Position numbers and translations under genes: made by a program. Of a DNA stretch of 32,312 bases, positions 13,773 through 21,227 are shown piece by piece (the stretch's first letter is position 1; each line of letters opens with the position of its first letter). The stretch is taken from contig JAFSMW010000081.1 in NCBI GenBank assembly GCA_017447745.1, positions 1-32,312 of the forward strand, written 5' to 3'. The notes beneath the pieces are model-generated. The model was not told the DNA's origin, made no database searches, and saw only the letters and a program-made list of their open reading frames with translations. This stretch comes from Thermoguttaceae bacterium. GTDB taxonomy: Bacteria > Planctomycetota > Planctomycetia > Pirellulales > Thermoguttaceae.

Positions 13773-15311
13773 TTAATCGTTCAGGAAGAACGGGCTGATG
13801 GGTAAGTAGCCCTGTTCGAATAACTCTTCGTACGTGAACGGCTTGTCGACGTGCCAGGACTGGTTCTTATTGACAAGTTCCGTCTTGCCCTTTTCGACGC
13901 CGTACTGGTCGATGATATAAACCGTCTGATTTTCTGCGTCAACGCGCATGACCATCATGGCGTGTCCGGACGGGCGTTTAACCAGTCCGTCGCCGGGCAG
14001 AAGCTGAGCGTAGCAGGCAAACATCGCATCTTTTCCGTTGTCTTTGACGACGGCTTTAGAGTCGTCGTATTTCGTCATTTTGTAGTCGCCGACTTTCAGG
14101 AACGCCTGGCGGGTCTTGCCGTCAACGCGTGACGAAATATAAATCTTGCCGGGTTCGAGGTTAATCGTTTTCAAAATTGGCATGTCCGGGCAGACGGATC
14201 GCCACGAGAACGAGCACGCGCACGCGCACGCGTTGGCTTTGTACTGATAGTACTCCGTCGGGCCGGTGTAAACCAGTTTCCCGTCCTGTTCCTGCAAGTA
14301 CGATTTGAAATCTTCCAAGCTCGACCACTGCCATTCTTTAGAGTACGGGATTCCCTTGTACGTCTCGCCCTTTTTATAAAGAACGCGGTTTTTATCCGCC
14401 CACCATTCGAGGTCTTCTGCCGGCGTCCATTCCAGTTCCGCCATGGATCGCATGTAGTCCAGAACGCGGTTACGCAGAGCCATGTTTTCTTCCGACGGCG
14501 TTTGACCCGTTCGGATAACGCCCTGTTCCGGCTGACCGTAAAGAATGTTGTCCGCCAGATGGTTGAGACATCCCAGCACGATTCCGTACAGTTCGGGCGT
14601 GTATTCCGGGTGCGGGCTGACGGTGATTATCGTACCTTTTCCGTAGGTCGTTAATACAATTGCAGGCGAATTGATTTGAAGTCCCGGCGCGGAACCGAGG
14701 TTGGAAACCTCAGACCGATAAAAGCACAAAGGCTGAACCGGCGATAAAAGCGGATTCATGTTGATATTGATAATCGGTCCGTTGTGATACCGGCAGATCT
14801 GAATTCCCCTGTACTGTTCGCCGAAAATCTTCACGCCCAGGTCGGTCGGCTCGACTTTCAGAAACGCCAAACCGCGCTGCCAGATTCGCGTTTTCATCTG
14901 AGCGTTGTCCATGAACCGCTGATCAATCGGGAAATACGCGCCGGCGCAGAAGCCAAGATAGCCTTTTCCCGACTTGATAAACTCCTTGAGCTTCTTGACG
15001 CCCTCGGGCTGCATCGACTCGGCTTCTGTGGACGACATCCCGCCGGGAAGAAGGAAGATGTCGAAGTTGTCGAGAATGCCGTCGCGAATCTGCTGACCGT
15101 TAACTTTGGTCATTTCGAATCGGGGGGCGGATTCAAAAATCGGAGGGAAGTTCTTATACGCGTTCGGTCCAACGCCCTTGTCAGAGTACATCGCAACGCG
15201 AATTTTCGCCGGCTGGTCGGCGGCAGGAGCGGCTGGTTCCTGAGCGTAGGAGAGCGATACAAAGCAGCAAACCAGAACGAGGGAAAACAGTCTCAATATG
15301 GGGTTTTTCAT
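13773..15311 (-). CDS. Secreted fusion of BPL_N/GATase1-like and NlpC/P60-like domains
   Basis: From the ATG at 15311 this is 512 residues with a signal peptide (MKNPILRLFSLVLVCC..., cut near SYAQ at 24). Residues about 37-260 match the biotin-protein-ligase N-terminal type of class I amidotransferase fold: LLPGGM (87-92), the nucleophile elbow GFCAGAYF with Cys122, and SPHPE with His234/Glu236. The remainder looks like an NlpC/P60 or papain-like cysteine hydrolase: a Y-x-x-G-x-x-Y opening (312-323), Cys366 or a neighbour in the ACACACSFSW stretch, LLPGD (437-441), SGHAMMV with His450, and an acidic Asp468. Substrate is unknown; cell-wall or peptide amide bonds are possible. The longer frame to 15386 would precede the signal peptide and is rejected. 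Confidence 0.75.
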   Translation of the reverse strand: MKNPILRLFSLVLVCCFVSLSYAQEPAAPAADQPAKIRVAMYSDKGVGPNAYKNFPPIFESAPRFEMTKVNGQQIRDGILDNFDIFLLPGGMSSTEAESMQPEGVKKLKEFIKSGKGYLGFCAGAYFPIDQRFMDNAQMKTRIWQRGLAFLKVEPTDLGVKIFGEQYRGIQICRYHNGPIININMNPLLSPVQPLCFYRSEVSNLGSAPGLQINSPAIVLTTYGKGTIITVSPHPEYTPELYGIVLGCLNHLADNILYGQPEQGVIRTGQTPSEENMALRNRVLDYMRSMAELEWTPAEDLEWWADKNRVLYKKGETYKGIPYSKEWQWSSLEDFKSYLQEQDGKLVYTGPTEYYQYKANACACACSFSWRSVCPDMPILKTINLEPGKIYISSRVDGKTRQAFLKVGDYKMTKYDDSKAVVKDNGKDAMFACYAQLLPGDGLVKRPSGHAMMVMRVDAENQTVYIIDQYGVEKGKTELVNKNQSWHVDKPFTYEELFEQGYLPISPFFLND

Positions 15312-15384
15312 GGGAGGGATATAATATTGTATAAATGCAAAATGATGCGGCGGGATAATAATCGTCGATGGGCGGACTTCGCCC

Positions 15385-15445
15385 AACTTGAAAAAACTTA
15401 GGTCGCCAGCAAGCTGGCTCCCTTTTAGGGAAGTTTTTTCAAGTT
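15385..15445. other. Nested hairpin upstream of the GATase1/NlpC-like gene
   Basis: A perfect 15-bp outer stem (15385-15399 with 15431-15445, AACTTGAAAAAACTT type) encloses a second stem, GCCAGC (15405-15410) with GCTGGC (15413-15418). It may be a terminator or an RNA structure in the leader of the downstream minus-strand gene. Confidence 0.45.
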
Positions 15446-15453
15446 TAATTTAT

Positions 15454-15492
15454 GAGGGGAAAACCTTTTTTGAAAAAAAGGTTCTTCCCCTC
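15454..15492 (-). terminator. Long hairpin downstream of the GH127 gene
   Basis: Inner stem AACCTTTTTT (15462-15471) pairs with AAAAAAGGTT (15474-15483); outer GAGGGG (15454-15459) pairs with CCCCTC (15487-15492). It lies about 70 bases past the stop of the GH127 gene. No T-run follows on the minus strand, so strength is uncertain. Confidence 0.45.
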
Positions 15493-15530
15493 AAACTCCC
15501 CTTTCCAAAAAACTTTAGCAAGGGGAGAGT

Positions 15531-15565
15531 ACAATTGCTAATTGAAAATCACTAATTACTAATTA
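15531..15565 (+). repeat. Heptamer array (CTAATTA type x5) holding the GH127 stop
   Basis: Units ACAATTG, CTAATTG, AAAATCA, CTAATTA, CTAATTA run with exact 7-bp period. The last three bases (15563-15565, TAA on the minus strand) are the stop codon of the GH127 gene. Confidence 0.85.
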
Positions 15566-18049
15566 CTCAACCGTCCATTCGTGAATTCCGCCGGCGTAGT
15601 TGGGCTGGGATTCAATCTCGATTTTCAAGCCGGACGTTGTAACGGGGTCGAACGTTGTAACGCTCCAGTCCCAGGTCTTGCAGTCGTAGCCGGACGGGTT
15701 CGGGACTTCTTTCCAGTCGCCGGATTCCGTCTTATAGAGCAGTTTCCAGGATTTCGGGACGCGGCACTCGCCGATTCCGGTATCGTCAAACCAGTAGACG
15801 GAAACCTTCTTTACCGTTGTCGGCTTTGTGAACTCGTAAGCAATCCACTGCGGTTTGCCCTTCGTTCCGTTTTTAGACCACCAGTGCCAGCGCGGGCATT
15901 CGTTGTCGTCTTTGTGCTTCGGAAAGACGCCGTCCTGAACCAGTTCGACCGGACCGGCGGGCTGTCGATTAACAAACGACGCAGTCGCCTTGGCTTCAGA
16001 TGCAAGCGTCGGCGGAGCAAGAGGCGTTGCCGCTTTAACCGTTCGCGGGAAGTAGACCGCCATCGGGCTAAGACCGCGGTTCGCCCAGGAGTAGTACGGA
16101 ATCGCGGTGCAATCGACGTCTCGGGTTGTTACAGAGCCGTCTTTATTGAGGACGCATTCCTTGAGCGTTCCCTTGACGGTCATAACGCCGTTGAGCAGAT
16201 TCGGCTGGAATTCCGTCGTAAGCTGAGCGTCGTCTGCAAGAACGATTGCGTGCAGATTGCGCGGGGCTTTGCCGGTTTCCTTGACGACGCAGTCCTGAGC
16301 TTCAACGCAGTACACCAGCGGGCCGCGCTGAATGCAGGCCAGCCCAACGTCCGCCTTGACGCGTTCGTCTGTTACAACCTTGAGCGTTTGCATCGGGAGG
16401 TTGACGGTGAACGAGTCTCCCGCCTTCCACGTTCCGCTGAGAACGAAGTAGCCGGTTTCCTGCTTGACGTCTTTGCCGTTGGCGTCGCAGGTTGGCTTGA
16501 GGGATTTGTCGAAGTTGACAAACGAGTGCAGATGATTCCCGTCGACTTCCGGAACCGCTTCTCCAACAGACCAGCCGGGGATTCTCGCTTTGACGGTATA
16601 GTCGCCGTCGGTCAGAACGGTAACCTTGACCGCGCCGTCCCACGGGTATTTCGTTTCGACTTTAATCATGACGTCGGCGGGTTTGCCGTCGACTGTAACG
16701 CCTTTCAAAGTCGCCTCGGACTGGGCGTAGAGATTGATATAGACGCAGTTGTCTTTTACAGCGTACATGTATCCCGGCATGGAAGGCAGGAATCGCGACA
16801 GGTTGCTCGGGCAGCAGGAGCAGCCAAACCAGGCGGAACGGTCGCGGCCTTTGGAGTCGTCCAAAACGTTGGGATAGAAGTAATGATCGCCGTCGAGGTT
16901 GATTCCAGAAAGAACGCTGTTGTACAGCGAGCGTTCCAGAACGTCAATGTATTTGCTTTCGCCCGTCCAGAGGAACATGCGGTGATTCCAGTAGACGTTG
17001 GCGATATTGGCGCACGTCTCACAGTAAGCCGTGTCGTTGGGCATGATGTAGCTGCCTTCAAACGCTTCTCCGTGACGCGTTGACCCGATTCCGCCTGTTA
17101 CATACAGCTTGGATCCGACAACGTTCTTCCAGATAGCATTAATCGCCTTGACGTACGACTCGTCGCCGGTCATGGCGGCAACGTCTGCCATTCCGGAATA
17201 CATGTACGCCGCGCGAACCGCGTGCCCGATAGCTTCGGTCTGCTCGACAACGGGCTGATGATCCTGATTGTACGCGCCGTAAATACCGAACGTACGACCT
17301 TCGGCGCGTCCGCGGATGTCAAGGAAATACTTCGCCTGATCGAGGTACTTCTTGTCGCCGGTAAGACGATACAGCTTGACCAGACCAATTTCGATTTCCT
17401 GATGTCCCGGCGGCCAGTTTTGCTTTTTGTCGACGCCGAACGTGTCGCAAATCAGATTGGCGTTTTTAATCGCGACGTCGAGGAAATTCCGCTTTCCGGT
17501 AGCGATATAATGAGCGACGGCGGCTTCGTACATGTGCCCGGCGCAGTAGAGTTCGTGTCCGCCTGTATTAGACCATCGTTCGCGTCCTCCCGGCGGCGTG
17601 TAGACCGGCTTGTACTGCGGATACTTCTGGAAAATCGTTCTGGACGTGTACAGATACCCGTCGTCCTCCTGAGCGTCGGCGATTTTCTCGATTACAGAAT
17701 CGACGTATTTGTCCAGCTCCTCGTTTTTCTCCAGAGCCAGGACGTACGCTGCGCCCTCGATGATTTTATAGAGGTCGGAATCGTCAAAGTAAATGCCGCG
17801 GAACGGACCGGGTTCCATGCCGGCGGCGCGGGCGAAGTTGGGGATTCGCGTATCTTCGCATTTCTTGAAACAGTCTGGAACGGTAACGTCGCAGGCGGTT
17901 TTCAGACGCGGCTGCCAGAAGACGTCGTTAACGTTAACGGACGTAAATGGAACAGGCGTGACAGAATAGTCGTTCGTCTGTTCCGACCTGACAGCCTGCG
18001 CCGTCAGACAGAACGCCGCAATCGCGGCAACAATACAGAGTTTTTTCAT
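15563..18049 (-). CDS. GH127 beta-L-arabinofuranosidase with discoidin-like C-terminus
   Basis: This 828-residue secreted protein has a signal peptide (MKKLCIVAAIAAFCLTAQA). The (alpha/alpha)6-barrel of family GH127 (PF07944) spans about residues 30-460. The family's zinc-thiolate site is complete: Glu344 and Cys346 in YCETCANIA, and Cys412/Cys413 in FGCSCCPSN, Cys412 matching the nucleophile of HypBA1. Beta-sandwich modules follow, then a discoidin-like (F5/8 type C, CBM32-like) domain from about 690 with WIAYEFTKPTTVKKVSVYWFDD. The enzyme removes beta-L-arabinofuranose, as found in hydroxyproline-linked arabinans; family members also act on other sugars. AAAGGAG lies about 6 bases before the ATG. 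Independent terminator and leader suggest its own transcript. Confidence 0.95.
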   Translation of the reverse strand: MKKLCIVAAIAAFCLTAQAVRSEQTNDYSVTPVPFTSVNVNDVFWQPRLKTACDVTVPDCFKKCEDTRIPNFARAAGMEPGPFRGIYFDDSDLYKIIEGAAYVLALEKNEELDKYVDSVIEKIADAQEDDGYLYTSRTIFQKYPQYKPVYTPPGGRERWSNTGGHELYCAGHMYEAAVAHYIATGKRNFLDVAIKNANLICDTFGVDKKQNWPPGHQEIEIGLVKLYRLTGDKKYLDQAKYFLDIRGRAEGRTFGIYGAYNQDHQPVVEQTEAIGHAVRAAYMYSGMADVAAMTGDESYVKAINAIWKNVVGSKLYVTGGIGSTRHGEAFEGSYIMPNDTAYCETCANIANVYWNHRMFLWTGESKYIDVLERSLYNSVLSGINLDGDHYFYPNVLDDSKGRDRSAWFGCSCCPSNLSRFLPSMPGYMYAVKDNCVYINLYAQSEATLKGVTVDGKPADVMIKVETKYPWDGAVKVTVLTDGDYTVKARIPGWSVGEAVPEVDGNHLHSFVNFDKSLKPTCDANGKDVKQETGYFVLSGTWKAGDSFTVNLPMQTLKVVTDERVKADVGLACIQRGPLVYCVEAQDCVVKETGKAPRNLHAIVLADDAQLTTEFQPNLLNGVMTVKGTLKECVLNKDGSVTTRDVDCTAIPYYSWANRGLSPMAVYFPRTVKAATPLAPPTLASEAKATASFVNRQPAGPVELVQDGVFPKHKDDNECPRWHWWSKNGTKGKPQWIAYEFTKPTTVKKVSVYWFDDTGIGECRVPKSWKLLYKTESGDWKEVPNPSGYDCKTWDWSVTTFDPVTTSGLKIEIESQPNYAGGIHEWTVE

Positions 18050-18177
18050 AACTACTCCTTTCAGGAAAGTAAATAAAAATTTGAATACTAGTTGTGTATA
18101 CTCTGTATTTTACCAGAATCGAAATTAAAAGTCAACGGTCGGAAAGGTTTTTTTAAAAGAATATTTTGGAGTGCGGC

Positions 18178-19710
18178 CTAATTCTTCGACCATCGTTTCA
18201 GCGCTCGCTCGAAGGCCCGGTATTTCGGGGAATCCTCGGTCTTTTCGTCCGCCCAGCGGAACAGACCCCAGGAACCCCATTTGCTCCACATCCCGGTCGA
18301 GGAGAAATGGCACATCAAACCGCCGCCGACGTCTTCCCACGCCTTGAAGTACGCGTCGTACAGTTGCCCCATCCGTTCGGAGGCGTTGGCTTCAAGACAG
18401 ATGGCGTTGAGCTCGTCGCGGTCGTTCGCGCCCCAAATCCCGACCAGATGCTGACCGGCTTCGTAGCAGACGAGGTCGATGCCGTACTGGTCTGCCAGCT
18501 CTTTCTGCTTTTTCATCCACCCGATCGCCTCGGGGAGCGCCTGCTTTTCAAGCTGATCCAAAGCGCCGGAAACGTTGCCGCGGATGAACTCGTCTGCGCG
18601 TTCATTGGTAACGCAATTCCCGAAGTACGGCGCGATTGCCAGAGCGTCTGTAACTTTCGAAACGTCCGAATATTTCAGAAGCTGCTCGGAAACGTAGGAG
18701 TTGGCTGCCTGCGACGCGAGAACTCGAACGAGACGGTCGGTTCCGCCGAACTCTTTCTCGAAAATCTGGAATATCTGCCGCGCCCGATGCGACGTCCACG
18801 CCCAGCCGCAAACCCAGGGCGACTCGTCGGGAAGGAGGGCTTTTCCTTTTTCCTGAGCGTATCGGCACTGCTCAAACTGCCCATTCCAGACTTCGTTGGA
18901 GTACTCGACGTAAACTTTCAGATTGGGATTTAAATGCTTTTTGATTGTCCGCGCCATGTTGCGAACGAATTCGTCGTCCGCCCGGTGCGGGACGCAAAAC
19001 CACGGATTCGCGTTGAGTCTGTTTGCCAGATCGCACAGCAGTTCGAACGGAACGCCTTTTTCGGAAAACGTCGCGTCGCCGAGCTGGGGACGATCCGACC
19101 ATTTCTCCAGTTTCGAGCCGTTGGTATGCTGAAGGTCCATGTACCGAACCGTATCCACGCCCTTCCAGCGCGCGAGAAACGCCGGGTTCCACGGACCAGA
19201 TGGCTGCGTTTCCGATTTATACAAACCTGGCATAAAGACCTGAATGTTACGGATGTAGTCTGCAGGATCCGTCTCGCGAATCTGAACCCAGAACGCGCCG
19301 CGCTGGCTATTCACCTGGATTTTGATTTCTCCGGGTTTCTCCTCGACGACCTGAGCGTTATTGAATGTCAGCTTTCCTTTACCGCGATACCGAACCGTAT
19401 AAATCCCGGACGGGTAATGCCCGCCCTCGATGGTGCAAAGCGGCGTTTCGGCGTAACAGCCCGACTCAAGGCGGCGAACCCAGCCCTGAGCGTCCAGATC
19501 CAGCTCCGGTCCGCCGCCCCAGCTGGCGCCCTCGCGCTGACTTATCCATCTGCGGGATTCCATGAAAACGTTAGCGAAAGGAAGCTCTGTACTCCAGTCT
19601 GCTGCGCCGTCGAAGTTGATTCCCATCGCGGGTTTGGCGACCGCGATCGGCTCCTCCTGAATGAAGGAAGAAAAAACAAAAAGCAATGTAACAATCAAGA
19701 GTTTTTTCAT
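18178..19710 (-). CDS. Secreted clan-A-like glycoside hydrolase (putative)
   Basis: The 510-residue protein has a signal peptide (MKKLLIVTLLFVFSSFIQ). Residues about 25-165 look like a beta-rich N-terminal module. From about 170 the pattern fits a TIM-barrel glycosidase: YVEYSNEVWN with Glu273 after Asn272, the usual acid/base pair of clan GH-A, and LVCYEAGQH with Glu417 as likely nucleophile. Similar planctomycete proteins are often labelled cellulose-binding, but no known cellulose module is visible. The GH family and substrate cannot be fixed from sequence reading. It lies 128 bases from GH127 and 51 bases from the propeller gene on the same strand, so a shared glycan target is likely. No clear Shine-Dalgarno. 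Confidence 0.75.
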   Translation of the reverse strand: MKKLLIVTLLFVFSSFIQEEPIAVAKPAMGINFDGAADWSTELPFANVFMESRRWISQREGASWGGGPELDLDAQGWVRRLESGCYAETPLCTIEGGHYPSGIYTVRYRGKGKLTFNNAQVVEEKPGEIKIQVNSQRGAFWVQIRETDPADYIRNIQVFMPGLYKSETQPSGPWNPAFLARWKGVDTVRYMDLQHTNGSKLEKWSDRPQLGDATFSEKGVPFELLCDLANRLNANPWFCVPHRADDEFVRNMARTIKKHLNPNLKVYVEYSNEVWNGQFEQCRYAQEKGKALLPDESPWVCGWAWTSHRARQIFQIFEKEFGGTDRLVRVLASQAANSYVSEQLLKYSDVSKVTDALAIAPYFGNCVTNERADEFIRGNVSGALDQLEKQALPEAIGWMKKQKELADQYGIDLVCYEAGQHLVGIWGANDRDELNAICLEANASERMGQLYDAYFKAWEDVGGGLMCHFSSTGMWSKWGSWGLFRWADEKTEDSPKYRAFERALKRWSKN

Positions 19711-19761
19711 GATTCAACGGTTTTACGATGGGGTGAATAAATTGTATGACTAAATGAACGC

Positions 19762-20883
19762 TTACTTCAATTCTTCCAGCGGAATTACGCTCAGGAAAAT
19801 CGCGGTATTTCCCTCGTGCGACGAGTAGTATGTTACATACACTTTGCCGTCGCGGATTGTGAAGCCGGGATAGCTGTTGTCGCCGGCGCTGGGAAGGATG
19901 GAATAGAGTTTGAAATGACCGTCTTTTTCCAAAAAACCGATTCCGGTCTTGCCGTTGACGCGCCCACCAGCGAGAACGCGCCCGTCCGGAAGATAAATGA
20001 AGTTCGGACCTCCCAGCGACGTCCCGCAGTTGACAAACGTCCAGTCCGTAAACGGGGCTTTGGCAGTTCCGAAATACGCGCCGCGGTCGCTCCCTTCACG
20101 ACGTACAAGAATCTGCATCTCTCCGTTTGGAGCGAATCGAACAGTTGCTTCGTTCGGGAGTCCAGGGACGTCAAGCTGCGTAACGTTTTGATAGTGAACG
20201 CCGTCGGTCGTTTTGACGAGGAAAATCTTCCAGTCGGGGCTTGTCGGCTGATAAATCACGCCGTAGCCGACGCCGTCATGCCCGACAAGGTCGGTTCCTG
20301 ATTGGAAGTGGGTAGCGCCGTAATCGGCTTGTTCGGAGACACAACCTTGTCCTCTCCGTCCGTGCGGCTCGCACCACGTTACACGCCAGAGCCAGTCCAC
20401 ATCGGAGCGGATTGCCGGGTCGATTTCCACGTTCGCCGGGTCGGAGAAATTCTGACCGTTCTCGTCGGAAAACGAAACCTGCATGATTCGTCCGACCAGT
20501 TTCTGATCGACGTAAATGCTCCCGCCCATGAGAACCATCAGACGTCCGTCCGGCGTTTCGCTGAGCTTGGCGTCGCGCAGGTCGAACGTCTTGCGCTGGA
20601 GTAGCGCGACCGATTCCCACTTCTCGCCGTCGGGGCTGCATAGAACGCGAACGACGCCGTCGCCCTCGCCGGTCTTTTTGCCGGGAATGTGTCCGACGGA
20701 CGACTCGCGGAACGTGCAGTATAATTTCCCCTTGAATTGAATGACGTCGGTAAACGCGCAGTGCTTCGCGCCGTTCCAGATCATTCGGGACGGGAATTGT
20801 GGCATGGTCGGTTCCTGACCCACTGCGAATTGGAACAACAAAGCGAAAATCGCCAGAGACAAAAACAGGATGCGCTTATTCAT
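19762..20883 (-). CDS. Secreted sialidase-like beta-propeller (BNR/Asp-box) protein
   Basis: From the ATG at 20883 (GAGAGG about 6 bases before it) this is 373 residues with a signal peptide (MNKRILFLSLAIFALLFQFAVGQ). A frame from 20991 would put 36 odd residues before the signal and is rejected. Asp-box-like turns typical of six-bladed sialidase propellers appear: CSPDGEKWESVALL, KTTDGVHYQNVTQL, YLPDGRVLAGG. An early arginine (FRESSVGH) and several later ones exist, but the full sialidase arginine triad, Tyr/Glu and Asp catalytic set could not be confirmed. It may be a sialidase, another exo-glycosidase, or a non-catalytic propeller. Context suggests glycan breakdown outside the cell. Confidence 0.78.
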   Translation of the reverse strand: MNKRILFLSLAIFALLFQFAVGQEPTMPQFPSRMIWNGAKHCAFTDVIQFKGKLYCTFRESSVGHIPGKKTGEGDGVVRVLCSPDGEKWESVALLQRKTFDLRDAKLSETPDGRLMVLMGGSIYVDQKLVGRIMQVSFSDENGQNFSDPANVEIDPAIRSDVDWLWRVTWCEPHGRRGQGCVSEQADYGATHFQSGTDLVGHDGVGYGVIYQPTSPDWKIFLVKTTDGVHYQNVTQLDVPGLPNEATVRFAPNGEMQILVRREGSDRGAYFGTAKAPFTDWTFVNCGTSLGGPNFIYLPDGRVLAGGRVNGKTGIGFLEKDGHFKLYSILPSAGDNSYPGFTIRDGKVYVTYYSSHEGNTAIFLSVIPLEELK

Positions 20884-21053
20884 ATATACCTCTCGAAGAT
20901 GTGGTTTATCCAGCGCCAGCGCGCCGGAAAGAATATTAAAATACAAACAGATTTTGCGTATACCGATCAAAAAACAATATACACAAAACAATATCTAATA
21001 TTAATGATAACAAAAGCCAAGAATTCGTCAATACCGATTACCCGCTGGAATAA

Positions 21054-21158
21054 TTTTTAACACGAAATACACGAAAAGAACGAAACAGACGAAAGGATTT
21101 TTGATTTCTAAATCTTTTTCGTGAATTTCGCTTATTTCGTGTTTTTCGTGTTTAAAAA
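21054..21158. repeat. Inverted 9-bp-period repeat, second copy of the 1988-2072 type
   Basis: TTTTTAACACGAA (21054-21066) is mirrored by TTCGTGTTTAAAAA (21145-21158). Degenerate ACACGAAAA/AGACGAAAG 9-mers lie between. The plan is the same as at 1988-2072, showing a dispersed family. Confidence 0.7.
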
Positions 21159-21192
21159 AGATTGGACGGATAAACCATCGGGGTGCGCTTGC

Positions 21193-21227
21193 GTAATTAC
21201 TAATCACTCATTACTAATTACTAATTA
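21193..21227 (+). repeat. Heptamer array (CTAATTA type x5) holding the P1B ATPase stop
   Basis: Units GTAATTA, CTAATCA, CTCATTA, CTAATTA, CTAATTA. The last unit includes the TAG stop codon of the ATPase gene (21221-21223) and the base pairs of its final Asn codon. The 14-base GCGCTTGCGTAATT opening (21185-21198) also starts the array beside serA. Confidence 0.85.

Noticed and set aside
15581..17083. 500-residue open frame opposite GH127, and other long antisense frames (for example 10600-11475, 18934-19740, 21932-22630)
   Set aside because: They lie wholly opposite well-recognised genes, have no family features, and are rich in Arg, Val and Phe as expected from the codon bias of the true strand.
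19762..20883. Firm call as a sialidase
   Set aside because: Asp-box-like turns are present, but the arginine triad and catalytic Tyr/Asp could not all be located by eye.
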